A stretch of 64,000 nucleotides of DNA from contig NZ_SDHZ01000005.1 of the NCBI RefSeq assembly GCF_004118675.1, positions 310,001 through 374,000 on the forward strand, written 5' to 3'. Each line of letters opens with the position of its first letter. The stretch's first letter is position 1. Below are positions 25,513 to 33,871 of the stretch, one piece after another. The notes under the pieces are model-generated. The model was not told the DNA's origin. It made no database searches and was given only the letters and a program-made list of their open reading frames with translations. Position numbers and translations under genes: made by a program. This DNA comes from Filimonas effusa (lineage in GTDB: Bacteria; Bacteroidota; Bacteroidia; Chitinophagales; Chitinophagaceae).

Positions 25513-27861
25513 TTACTGCACTATTCTGAGTTTGGCGTAGTTGAGCATGATCTTTTTTTCGCCGTTGGTTTTGAAAACTACGGTGGCGATGGGGTTGTGT
25601 GCGGAGCCTTCCATTTTGGTGACTTCGCCGAAGCCGAACTTCTGATGTTCTACTACCTGTCCAACCTGCAGGTTGCTGGTATCACTGGGTTCGAAGTTGG
25701 CGGAGGGTTTATGTTCCACCACTTTTGAAGCGGGAGGTTGAGCAGGCATATAGGAAGGACGTGCCGGTGCGGCGTCTTTCTTTTTGGAAGGAGGGGGGCC
25801 ATACATTTTTTCGGCCTGGGCCGTTGTACTTCCGAAACTTCTTTGCATACGTTCTACGCCGGCGCCCATGCCGCCCTGGTTGCGGGCGCCGCCGCCTGCA
25901 TAGCTGCGGTCTACGAATTCTTCGGGCATTTCTTCGAGGAAGCGGCTGGGTTCGTTTTGAACCAGGTTACCAAAGCGGTAGCGGGCATTGGCAAATGTCA
26001 ACCACAACCTGTGCTTGGCGCGGGTTACAGCCACGTAGAACAAACGGCGTTCTTCTTCGAGCTCTTCGCGGGTATTTATGCTCATGCCGCTGGGGAAGAT
26101 AGTTTCTTCAACGCCACCCACAAATACTACCGGGAATTCAAGCCCTTTTGCGGCGTGGATGGTCATAAGCTTCACCACATCGCTGTCTTCCTTGTCGTTA
26201 TCGGCATCGGTTAACAGGGTGATCTGCTGCAAGTAAACACCTAACGTTTTCTCGCCTACTTCGCCTTCTGCGTTGCTTGGGCTTTCGGTCCATTCCTTTA
26301 TGGAGTTCAGTAATTCCTGTACGTTCTCGTAACGGGCGAGGCCTTCTACTGTTTTATCGTTGAACAGTTCTTTTACCAGCGTGGTATTTTTACCGATCAA
26401 CACCGCAACATCATACGCATTATGTGTTTGCAGCATGGTCTGGAAAGACTTTATCATGTACACAAAGCCTTTGATGCTTTCGAGGGTGCCGGCTTTGAAA
26501 CCAGCTTCCTGTGCACGTTCCAGAACTTCCCACAGGGTAACGTTATTTTCGTTGGCGGTTACGATGGCCCTGTCTATCGTTGTTTTGCCGATACCGCGGA
26601 CGGGGTAGTTGATAATACGTTTCAGGGCTTCTTCGTCGCGGGTGTTGGCTACTACGCGCAGGTAGGCGATGAAGTCTTTTACCTCTTTCCGCTGGTAGAA
26701 GCTTAGTCCGCCGTAGATCTTATAGGCGATGCCCATGCGGCGCAGGCTTTCTTCAAAAGAACGGCTCTGGGCGTTGGTGCGGTATAAGATGGCGAAGTCG
26801 CGGTTATAATAATGATTGCGGAGTTTTTGTTCCTGGATGATATCGGCAACGAAACGTCCTTCGTCGTTGTCGGTCATTGTGCGGACGAGCTTTATTTTTT
26901 CGCCGCTTTCGTTTTCCGTCCACAGTTCTTTGGGGATCTGGCCGATGTTCTTTTTGATGACTTCGTTGGCGACCTTGAGGATGCTTTGGGTACAACGATA
27001 GTTTTGTTCCAGTTTTACCACGCGGACATCGTCGTAATCTTTCTGGAACTGGAGGATGTTTTCGATGGTAGCGCCGCGGAAGCTATAGATACTTTGTGCG
27101 TCGTCGCCCACCACGCAAATGTTTTCGTGGGCGGCGGCGAGGAGTTTTGTGATCTCGTATTGCACGGCGTTGGTATCCTGATACTCATCGATCATGATGT
27201 ATTTGAACTTATGCTGGAATTTGTGAAGTACTTCGGGGAAGTTCTTCAGGAGTTCGTGCATTTTTACGAGCAGGTCGTCGAAGTCCATGGCGCCGTTTTT
27301 AAAACAGCGTGCGACGTATCCCTGGTAGATCTGTGCGATAGCCGGGCGGTTCGAGCGCATGTCTTCCTGCTGAATATGGTGATCCATGGCATATTCTGCC
27401 GGGCTCATCAATGCGTTCTTTGCCTGGGAGATGCGGCTATGAACTACGTTGGGTTTGTATAATTTATCGTCGAGGTTGAGTTCATTGATCACAGTTTTGA
27501 GCACGCTGCGGCTGTCGTCGCTGTCATAAATGGTAAAGCTGCTGGGGTATCCGATGCGGTGTACTTCGGCGCGGAGGATACGTGCGAATACGCTGTGGAA
27601 GGTTCCGATATATAAATTGCGGGCTTCGTTGTTACCCAGCATTTTTTCGATACGTTCCTTCATTTCGGCGGCAGCCTTGTTGGTGAAAGTCAGTGCCAGA
27701 ATGTTAAAGGCATCTACACCTTTTGATAAGAGGTAAGCAATACGGGTTGTCAGCACCTTGGTTTTACCACTGCCGGCGCCGGCAACTATCATCAGCGGAC
27801 CGTTGATATGCATTACTGCTTCCCGCTGTTGTTCATTCAATCCATCCAGTAAATGTTGCAT
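25513..27861 (-). CDS. pcrA: UvrD/PcrA-type superfamily 1 DNA helicase
   Basis: The 782-residue protein is a 3'-5' DNA helicase used in repair and in clearing replication forks. Seen: the Q-motif LNEQQREAV near 8, Walker A AGAGSGKTKVL near 28, MIDEYQDTN near 220, VVGDDAQSIYSFRGA near 248 and VTRAKHRLWLT near 600. The C-terminal end (VGQVVEHQKFGFGEVTKMEG onwards) is the tudor-like domain found in PcrA that binds RNA polymerase. A Gly- and Pro-rich linker precedes it. The ATG is four bases after a TACCTTTG box. Confidence 0.95.
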   Translation of the reverse strand: MQHLLDGLNEQQREAVMHINGPLMIVAGAGSGKTKVLTTRIAYLLSKGVDAFNILALTFTNKAAAEMKERIEKMLGNNEARNLYIGTFHSVFARILRAEVHRIGYPSSFTIYDSDDSRSVLKTVINELNLDDKLYKPNVVHSRISQAKNALMSPAEYAMDHHIQQEDMRSNRPAIAQIYQGYVARCFKNGAMDFDDLLVKMHELLKNFPEVLHKFQHKFKYIMIDEYQDTNAVQYEITKLLAAAHENICVVGDDAQSIYSFRGATIENILQFQKDYDDVRVVKLEQNYRCTQSILKVANEVIKKNIGQIPKELWTENESGEKIKLVRTMTDNDEGRFVADIIQEQKLRNHYYNRDFAILYRTNAQSRSFEESLRRMGIAYKIYGGLSFYQRKEVKDFIAYLRVVANTRDEEALKRIINYPVRGIGKTTIDRAIVTANENNVTLWEVLERAQEAGFKAGTLESIKGFVYMIKSFQTMLQTHNAYDVAVLIGKNTTLVKELFNDKTVEGLARYENVQELLNSIKEWTESPSNAEGEVGEKTLGVYLQQITLLTDADNDKEDSDVVKLMTIHAAKGLEFPVVFVGGVEETIFPSGMSINTREELEEERRLFYVAVTRAKHRLWLTFANARYRFGNLVQNEPSRFLEEMPEEFVDRSYAGGGARNQGGMGAGVERMQRSFGSTTAQAEKMYGPPPSKKKDAAPARPSYMPAQPPASKVVEHKPSANFEPSDTSNLQVGQVVEHQKFGFGEVTKMEGSAHNPIATVVFKTNGEKKIMLNYAKLRIVQ

Positions 27862-27865
27862 CCGG

Positions 27866-27873
27866 CAAAGGTA
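27866..27873 (-). promoter_or_regulatory. Predicted -7 promoter box for pcrA, next to the start codon
   Basis: The minus strand reads TACCTTTG, then CCGG, then the ATG at 27861. Exact TAnnTTTG; the message may be leaderless. Confidence 0.5.
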
Positions 27874-27931
27874 CTACCGGCCATTGGTTTTTTGTTTGCT
27901 TTTTATCCATATTCCATCTACTTTAGTAGTC

Positions 27932-29239
27932 ATGAGAACTGCCCTTTTGTCGCTCTTTTTTTTACTGTTTTGTTCGGTAGTTCTGCGGGCGCAAATTTCT
28001 TCTCCATCGTGGCTGGAAAAGTATATCCGGGTGCATGCCTCGGATTCGCTGCTTCATTTATTGAACAACCCCGACAGTTTCCGCTATCAAATTATTTATA
28101 CACAGATCAACAGGGATAAACATAACCGTCCTGTTTTTACACATTACTATTTTAATGTGAGTGATTCCGTGTATTTCAACCCGGCTTCGATGGTTAAGTT
28201 GCCAACTGCATTAATGGCACTGGAGAAGTTAAACCGTTTGGCGATTCCGGGGCTGAACAAGTTTACGCCTATGTTAACGGATAGTGCAGCTTTGGGGCAG
28301 CATCGTTATTATGCTGATGCCAGTGCGGAGAATGGTTTGCCTTCCGTTGCGCAATATATTAAGAAGATCTTCCTGGTGAGTGATAATGATGCGTATAACC
28401 GTTTGAATGAATTTGTGGGGCAACAGGAGCTGAATGAAGGGTTATGGAAAAAGGGATATAGTGGCACACGTATTACCCGGCGTTTTGAGCGGTTGAGCCC
28501 GGAGCAGAACCGGCGTTCGAATCCAATCCGGTTTGTGCGGGGCGATACTGTTGCCGGTGCTGCTGTTCGTGGCGGGGGTTTTATGTCTGGTGAAGATTCT
28601 GTTATTTATTACCAGCCGGCGGCTTATAGTTCTGTGCATTTTGATTTCGGCAGGAAATACCTGGTGGGCAATGCTCATTACAACAGTAATGATTCGCTGG
28701 TGCATTTGCCGATGGATTTTACGACGCATAATGTTTTTACGTTGCGGGATATGCAGCGGATGTTGCAGGCTATCCTGTTCCCGGCATCTGTTCCGGCCGG
28801 GCAGCGGTTTTTATTATCGGAAGATGATTACCGGTTTTTGTACCGGTATATGTCGGAATATCCTTCGGAGGCAAGGTTTCCCAGGTATGATACTTCGGAG
28901 TATTTTGACAGTTATACCAAGTTCTTTTTCTTTAAATCGCACAGGCAGAAGATCCCCGATCATATACGGGTGTTCAACAAGACGGGATGGTCGTACGGGT
29001 TCCTGACGGATGCGGCTTATGTTGTTGATTTCAAGAACAAGGTTGAATTTATGCTTTCGGGGACAATTTATGTGAACAGGGACGGGATCATTAACGACGA
29101 CAAATATGACTATGAGAACCTGGGTTATCCTTTTTTTGAAGAAATAGGGAAGCTGATCTATAACTTTGAATTAAAACGGCAGCGGAAAAAGCTGCCGGAT
29201 CTGAACCGCTTCCGTATCAATTACCGGGAGGCAGACTAA
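27932..29239 (+). CDS. Secreted serine hydrolase with class A beta-lactamase-like motifs
   Basis: The ATG at 27932 starts a signal peptide (residues 1-20, ending LRAQ), so the open frame further upstream is not coding. The 435-residue protein has SMVK at 86-89 (the SxxK nucleophile motif), SDN at 150-152 and KTG at 350-352, all in the order of penicillin-recognising enzymes. Thirty-six residues after SDN lies R-F-E (Glu186), the distance of the class A general base. It is much longer than classical beta-lactamases (about 290), with insertions between Glu186 and KTG. It may hydrolyse a beta-lactam or another amide or ester; that is not shown. The next gene begins 6 bases later, so the two are an operon. 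Confidence 0.85.
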   Translation: MRTALLSLFFLLFCSVVLRAQISSPSWLEKYIRVHASDSLLHLLNNPDSFRYQIIYTQINRDKHNRPVFTHYYFNVSDSVYFNPASMVKLPTALMALEKLNRLAIPGLNKFTPMLTDSAALGQHRYYADASAENGLPSVAQYIKKIFLVSDNDAYNRLNEFVGQQELNEGLWKKGYSGTRITRRFERLSPEQNRRSNPIRFVRGDTVAGAAVRGGGFMSGEDSVIYYQPAAYSSVHFDFGRKYLVGNAHYNSNDSLVHLPMDFTTHNVFTLRDMQRMLQAILFPASVPAGQRFLLSEDDYRFLYRYMSEYPSEARFPRYDTSEYFDSYTKFFFFKSHRQKIPDHIRVFNKTGWSYGFLTDAAYVVDFKNKVEFMLSGTIYVNRDGIINDDKYDYENLGYPFFEEIGKLIYNFELKRQRKKLPDLNRFRINYREAD

Positions 29240-29245
29240 TATTCC

Positions 29246-30175
29246 ATGAACAAAACAATACATGCGCCAAAATGGTTAGTCATTTTGGCCTTTGCGACCG
29301 TTTATATCGTATGGGGATCTACTTATTTCTTTATCCGTGTGGCGGTTGAACATATTCCGGCTATGTTAATGGCTGCCATTCGTTTCCTGATTGCAGGAAC
29401 GCTGTTAGCCGGATGGTGTATCTATAAAAAAGAAAACCTGTTTCACTGGCCTTCCATCAAACCTGCTCTCGTAAGCGGTATGTTGTTATTGTTTATAGGC
29501 AACGGCGCGGTGGTATGGGTAGAGCAATACCTGCCCAGTTCGCTGGTGGCGGTGCTGGTATCTACTTCTCCCATCTGGTTTGTATTACTTGATAAACCTT
29601 CGTGGGCAACGAACTTCCGAAGTAAGTCGACTATAATAGGATTGGTTATAGGGTTCATTGGTGTGGTATTGTTGTTTAGTGAGCAGGCTTCTGAAGTAGC
29701 GGCGTCTCATGACAACGTGCAGCTGATCTCTCTTTTTCTATTGATACTGGCTTCTATGTGCTGGTCGGGCGGATCGCTTTATTCCAAATATTATGCGAAG
29801 GGAGTATCGGCAACTGTAAATACCTGCTGGCAGATGCTGGTGGCGGGTATTGCTTTTGTTCCGGCTACGCTGGTCAGCGGCGAATTAAATGGTTTCAACT
29901 GGGCACAGGTTCCCGGCAGTGCGTGGTTTGCTACCGGCTACCTGATTGTAATGGGTTCGCTTGCGGCTTATTCGGCGTATGTGTGGTTGCTGCAGGTAAG
30001 GCCTGCTACGCAGGTGAGCACTTATGCGTATGTTAATCCTGTTGTGGCGGTATTACTTGGGGTAGTATTCGCCAATGAATCGATGAGTTTAATGCAGCTG
30101 GGCGGATTGGCGGTGATATTGATGAGTGTATTATTGATAAACCTGGCCAAGTATCGGAAGAAGGCCGGCAGTTAA
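29246..30175 (+). CDS. EamA/DMT-family transporter
   Basis: The 309-residue membrane protein has ten hydrophobic segments in two EamA repeats, with the usual VYIVWGSTYFFIRVAV at the N-terminus and AYVNPVVAVLLGVVFANE in the second repeat. The family exports metabolites or drugs, or carries nucleotide-sugar-like substrates. It starts 6 bases after the serine hydrolase gene and is surely cotranscribed, but what the pair does is unknown. Confidence 0.88.
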   Translation: MNKTIHAPKWLVILAFATVYIVWGSTYFFIRVAVEHIPAMLMAAIRFLIAGTLLAGWCIYKKENLFHWPSIKPALVSGMLLLFIGNGAVVWVEQYLPSSLVAVLVSTSPIWFVLLDKPSWATNFRSKSTIIGLVIGFIGVVLLFSEQASEVAASHDNVQLISLFLLILASMCWSGGSLYSKYYAKGVSATVNTCWQMLVAGIAFVPATLVSGELNGFNWAQVPGSAWFATGYLIVMGSLAAYSAYVWLLQVRPATQVSTYAYVNPVVAVLLGVVFANESMSLMQLGGLAVILMSVLLINLAKYRKKAGS

Positions 30176-30190
30176 GTGCGCGGATCATTT

Positions 30191-30694
30191 CTACACTTTT
30201 TTATCCTTCTCTATTTCTACGTAGCGTACCCAGGTGGATAGTATTGTTTCGTTATTGTACAGGGTAAGTTTGCCGCCTTCAATTTTGAAGCGGTTGGTAC
30301 GTACCAGGTTATCCATGAAGGGTTTTTCGTTGTAACCCATACAGGCCATCCGGGTGGTGATGATACGTTCGTCGAAAACGAGCGTATCGGCGCGGAGGGA
30401 GTAGTGGCCGGACATGCGGTTGCAGCCGTTATTACCTGTGAAGCTGCCGTCGCCGGTGTTGAAGGTTATTTCGGGTAATTTGCCTGAGGCGGTATCGGAA
30501 GCCAGCTGGGGTTCGAGGATCCATCTGCCGGCGAGGGTGGTAGTATCGACAGGCTTGAGAGCGGTAGTTTCTTTGCGGATACTGCTTGTACTATCTGAGG
30601 AACCTGCTGGGGTAGCATTGTTGCAGGCGGTTTGCAAAAACAAGCCGGCGGCGAGGAACATGACCACTGAAGCGGGGAAAATGTACTTTTTCAT
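30191..30694 (-). CDS. META-domain lipoprotein (HslJ-like)
   Basis: The 167-residue protein has a lipoprotein signal (lipobox LQTAC, Cys near 24) and a Ser/Thr-rich linker. A META domain follows, seen as LAGRWILEP, GNNGCNRMSGHYSL and TRMACMGYN. The META domain is found in HslJ of E. coli, a heat-inducible outer membrane protein; its role here is not known. It lies downstream of the OmpA-like gene, behind a terminator hairpin. Confidence 0.88.
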   Translation of the reverse strand: MKKYIFPASVVMFLAAGLFLQTACNNATPAGSSDSTSSIRKETTALKPVDTTTLAGRWILEPQLASDTASGKLPEITFNTGDGSFTGNNGCNRMSGHYSLRADTLVFDERIITTRMACMGYNEKPFMDNLVRTNRFKIEGGKLTLYNNETILSTWVRYVEIEKDKKV

Positions 30695-30710
30695 AAACGC
30701 AATTTTAAAA

Positions 30711-30747
30711 AATAAAGCGGCGGGTTTTAAAACCCTGCCGCTTTATT
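30711..30747 (-). terminator. Intrinsic terminator downstream of the OmpA-like gene
   Basis: A stem of 18 pairs with one bulged T (left arm AATAAAGCGGCGGGTTTT, right arm 30729-30747) lies 145 bases after the OmpA-like stop. The minus-strand tail is TTTTTTAAAA. It is nearly symmetric, so it could act both ways. Confidence 0.75.
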
Positions 30748-30891
30748 TATATCAACTTTTGTTCCAGCAGGTGGGCAAATAATTCTACCTCTTTATTGCC
30801 TGCTTTCAACTATAGAATGCGACTGTTACTTTCCGGGCTGCCCCTAACCGCTTTGGTCAGTGGCAGCTTGCCGTATGTTTTCCCTTGCCGG

Positions 30892-31806
30892 CTATTTTGC
30901 TGGTGGGGGAACTGGCTGCATACCGCCTTGTTCAGGTTTTTCCAGCAGTTTGAAGAACTGGTCTAACTGAGGCAGGATCACGATCCTTGTACGCCTGTTG
31001 GCGGCTTTACCTTCTGTAGTGGCGTTATCGGCAACGGGTACATATTCACCACGGCCGGCGGCGGTCATACGGGAAGCGGGGATGCGGTATTGTTCCTGCA
31101 GTACCCTTACTACCGAAGTGGCGCGTTTCACGCTAAGATCCCAGTTGTCGAGTAATACGCCGCGGGCAAATTTCACGTTGTCGGTATGACCTTCCACCAT
31201 GAATTCGATGTTGGGCTGGTTGTTAAGTACGGTGGCGACTTTGCCCAGTACTTCTTTTGCGCGATCGGTGATGTCGTAGCTTCCGCTTTTGAACAGCAGT
31301 TTATCGGAGATATCGATGTAAACCACACCTTTATCAACTTTGATGTTGATGTCTTTATCATCGAGGTTACCGATGGCGCCCTTGAGGTTCATTACGAGGG
31401 CCATATTCAGCGAGTCTTTTTTAGCGATAGCGCTCTGGAGGTCTTTGATATAGGCGTCTTTCATTCCTATATTTTCAAGAGACTTCTTGATGCTTTCGGC
31501 CTGAGAGCCTGAGATCACGGAGAGGTCTTTGAGTTGAGAGAGCACCTGGTTATTATTTTGTTTCAGGAAATCGATGGCTTCCAGGGAGTTGTTCAGGCGG
31601 TTTTCGTAGAAAGCCTTTCTTCTTGCGAATGCGTCAGCCGAATCTTTTGATTTTTGTTCACAATCGCGGAGTTTTCCCTGTAGTTCGAGGTAGGCTCCAT
31701 TTAATTGGGAATAGCGGGATTCTGCTTCGCGAAGTTTTTTAGGGCTAACGCAGGCGAACAACAGGGTGGAAGATAATCCCGCCAACAAAATGAGATTTGT
31801 TTTCAT
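30892..31806 (-). CDS. OmpA-family lipoprotein with coiled coil
   Basis: The 304-residue protein has a lipoprotein signal (LLFAC, Cys near 19), a coiled-coil region about 25-130 (LREAESRYSQLNGAYLELQ) and a C-terminal OmpA/MotB peptidoglycan-binding domain, with LLFKSGSYDI, VEGHTDNV, NWDLSVKRATSVVRVL and GRGEYVPVADN followed by NRRTRIVI. Such proteins tie the outer membrane to the cell wall. A Pro-rich tail ends it. It appears to be a single gene. Confidence 0.92.
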   Translation of the reverse strand: MKTNLILLAGLSSTLLFACVSPKKLREAESRYSQLNGAYLELQGKLRDCEQKSKDSADAFARRKAFYENRLNNSLEAIDFLKQNNNQVLSQLKDLSVISGSQAESIKKSLENIGMKDAYIKDLQSAIAKKDSLNMALVMNLKGAIGNLDDKDINIKVDKGVVYIDISDKLLFKSGSYDITDRAKEVLGKVATVLNNQPNIEFMVEGHTDNVKFARGVLLDNWDLSVKRATSVVRVLQEQYRIPASRMTAAGRGEYVPVADNATTEGKAANRRTRIVILPQLDQFFKLLEKPEQGGMQPVPPPAK

Positions 31807-31909
31807 AACATAATAGTTTTTATATAATAAAAAATATCCTTCCGGGCCGGCCGGCGATATTGATCATTTTATCCTACCTTAACGAAAACTGAGCCAATTT
31901 TATAACGTA

Positions 31910-33001
31910 ATGAATCCCAGTAAGTACCTGCAACTTATATTCCCTGTGTTTGGTACCAAGAGGACCAAGGAAATCTTTGGTTTTAATCCAACGGTTTTGC
32001 CTGCCCGGGAAGAGGCGAAAGAAGTAAAAGTGGAAGTATTCAATTACAGCAACGGTTTCATGGAAGAGCACCATTTCCATAATGTTGAAGATTGTTTTCC
32101 GTTCCGCGATAAAGAGAGCGTTAGCTGGATAAATATTGAAGGTTTACGCAAGGCAGACATAGAGCAAATATGCCAGCATTTTAACATTCATTTCTTAATT
32201 GGGGAGGACATACTCAGTGTTGGCCAGCGGCCCAAGATGGATGAAATGGATGACAGTCTTTACTGCCTGTTGAACATGTTGTTCTATAACCAGGAAAAAG
32301 CGTCGGTAGAAACGGAGCAGATCAGCATATTCATGGGGAAGAACTTTGTGCTGAGCTTCCAGGAGGATGCGCACCGGGATGTGTTTGATGTATTGCGTAA
32401 CCGGCTGCGTTCGCCGGGGTCGAAAATCAGGCAAAGCGGGGCCGACTACTTGTGCTATGCGCTTATAGATATGATCATAGACCATTATTTCGTGGTGATG
32501 GAAAACCTGAGCGACCGGCTTGAGTTTGTTGAGGAAGAGATCATCCGCAACAGCAGTCCGCGTACACTGGCGCGGATAAACGGCATGAGAAAGGAACTGA
32601 TCGTTTTAAAGCGAAATGTGCTGCCGGTGCGGGAACTTGTGAACGGGTTTATCCGTACAGACTGTCCGCTGATGCAGGAAAAGACGCTCAAATATTTCAA
32701 GGACGTATATGATCACATTGTGCAGGCGGCGGACCTGGTAGAGAACTATCGTGATATGATGATGAGCATGCAGGACCTGTATCTCAACAAGGCCAATATG
32801 AAACTGAACGAGGTCATGAAAGTGATGGCCATTGTTACGTGTTTACTGGCTCCGGCGACGGTTATCGGCGGCATATTCGGGATGAACTTCGACAGAATAC
32901 CTTACCTGCACAATAAAGACGGGTTTTATATTGCGGTGTCGCTGATGCTGGTTATACCCATATGGATGGTATGGGTGTTCAGGAAGCGGGGCTGGTTTTA
33001 G
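31910..33001 (+). CDS. corA: CorA-family magnesium/cobalt transporter
   Basis: The 363-residue protein has a large soluble N-terminal domain with long helices (residues 1-290) and two C-terminal membrane helices. The first ends in the signature GMNF, followed by a loop with acidic residues and a second helix (FYIAVSLMLVIPIWMVWVF). It forms a pentameric Mg2+ channel in the inner membrane. It is a single gene, divergent from the OmpA-like gene. Confidence 0.95.
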   Translation: MNPSKYLQLIFPVFGTKRTKEIFGFNPTVLPAREEAKEVKVEVFNYSNGFMEEHHFHNVEDCFPFRDKESVSWINIEGLRKADIEQICQHFNIHFLIGEDILSVGQRPKMDEMDDSLYCLLNMLFYNQEKASVETEQISIFMGKNFVLSFQEDAHRDVFDVLRNRLRSPGSKIRQSGADYLCYALIDMIIDHYFVVMENLSDRLEFVEEEIIRNSSPRTLARINGMRKELIVLKRNVLPVRELVNGFIRTDCPLMQEKTLKYFKDVYDHIVQAADLVENYRDMMMSMQDLYLNKANMKLNEVMKVMAIVTCLLAPATVIGGIFGMNFDRIPYLHNKDGFYIAVSLMLVIPIWMVWVFRKRGWF

Positions 33002-33047
33002 TTCAGTTTCACGGGCAATGCCTTTCCGCCTGCGCTTGTGAACACAA

Positions 33048-33551
33048 TTATTTCCTTTTGAAAATAGGCACGGTGCTGCAGGGTTCTCCGTACATGAGGC
33101 TTTTTACGAAGGGCCGCAGTTTATTCGTGATCTCGAGATAAGCGGTTTCGGGGATCTGGATGTCGCCACAGCCTTTTACCACTACTCTTTTATCCTGGAA
33201 ATCTTCTGCATCGAGGGCAGCGATATTTTTAATAAATATGTTGTTGATCAATGTTTTTTCATCGCCTACGACCAGGTCTTTTGCTACAGGTTGCAGGTAG
33301 CTGGCTACCAGCATGTATGCCCACATGGGGATAATTGCATCTGCTGTGCAGGTTACTGCTACGTATTTATCGCGGTAGGTTTCCCAGTCGAGTGTGAGCA
33401 ATGTGGCGCGGAAGTCTTTTTCTTTCAGGATCAGTCCCATGAATAAATATTCCTTCAGATCGAACACTGCAAGATCTGCTTTTGGGTAAAACGTCTCGAG
33501 GTCGAGCGTGATGATACCGCTTTCCGCTACTTTATTCACAATTGTTTCCAT
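33048..33551 (-). CDS. DUF2480-family protein
   Basis: The 167-residue soluble protein matches the style of DUF2480, a family found in Bacteroidota with no known function: VNKVAESGIITLDLE at the N-terminus, FYPKADLAVFDLKEYLFMGLILKE next, and a CG-containing GCGDIQIPETAYLEIT segment near the C-terminus. It has no signal or membrane helix. A TAATTTTG box lies seven bases before its ATG. It is alone on its strand between corA and ppiD. Confidence 0.82.
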   Translation of the reverse strand: METIVNKVAESGIITLDLETFYPKADLAVFDLKEYLFMGLILKEKDFRATLLTLDWETYRDKYVAVTCTADAIIPMWAYMLVASYLQPVAKDLVVGDEKTLINNIFIKNIAALDAEDFQDKRVVVKGCGDIQIPETAYLEITNKLRPFVKSLMYGEPCSTVPIFKRK

Positions 33552-33558
33552 AATAGTG

Positions 33559-33566
33559 CAAAATTA
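33559..33566 (-). promoter_or_regulatory. Predicted -7 promoter box for the DUF2480 gene, close to the start
   Basis: The minus strand reads TAATTTTG, then seven bases, then the ATG. The leader would be at most a few bases. The interval 33552-33871 has no supported gene: it holds this box, a G-rich stretch with GGCTTTA repeats (33655-33700), the ppiD terminator and a palindrome. Confidence 0.45.
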
Positions 33567-33794
33567 CGAAGTGTGGGGATGCGATGTTGGGGATGCGGGA
33601 ATTTGGGAGAATTTTCACCTGAAGGTTGGGCTGGTGGCGGGTTGTGGCATTGTGAGCGGGTTGAAGACGGCTTTAAGGCGGCTTTAGAGCGGGTTTGGTT
33701 GTGCGCTTTGCCCGCGACCGCGCTTGTGTTCACATAAAACTAGGCGTTACTATAGCGGGTGTTTCGTGTTTTATGGGGAGTTGGGTATAAAAAA

Positions 33795-33817
33795 GCGCCC
33801 CGGCAGAGCCGGGGCGC
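33795..33817 (-). terminator. Intrinsic terminator of ppiD
   Basis: A perfect 10-bp GC-rich stem (GCGCCCCGGC, loop AGA, GCCGGGGCGC) with a minus-strand T6 tail. Confidence 0.9.
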
Positions 33818-33842
33818 GATAATATTTTCCGATTCATCAACC

Positions 33843-33858
33843 GACGGCTGCAGCCGTC
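33843..33858. repeat. Perfect 16-bp palindrome between ppiD and its terminator
   Basis: GACGGCTGCAGCCGTC. It lies 14 bases after the ppiD stop; role unknown, perhaps part of the 3' end structure. Confidence 0.6.
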
Positions 33859-33871
33859 TTTTCAATGAATA

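Noticed and set aside
28501-28530. TTCGAATCC word as part of a tRNA gene
   Set aside because: It lies in the serine hydrolase coding sequence, with no cloverleaf around it. No tRNA was found in the window.
33536-33733. 65-codon minus-strand frame upstream of the DUF2480 gene
   Set aside because: It overlaps the DUF2480 start in another frame and crosses its promoter; low-complexity Pro/Ser text.
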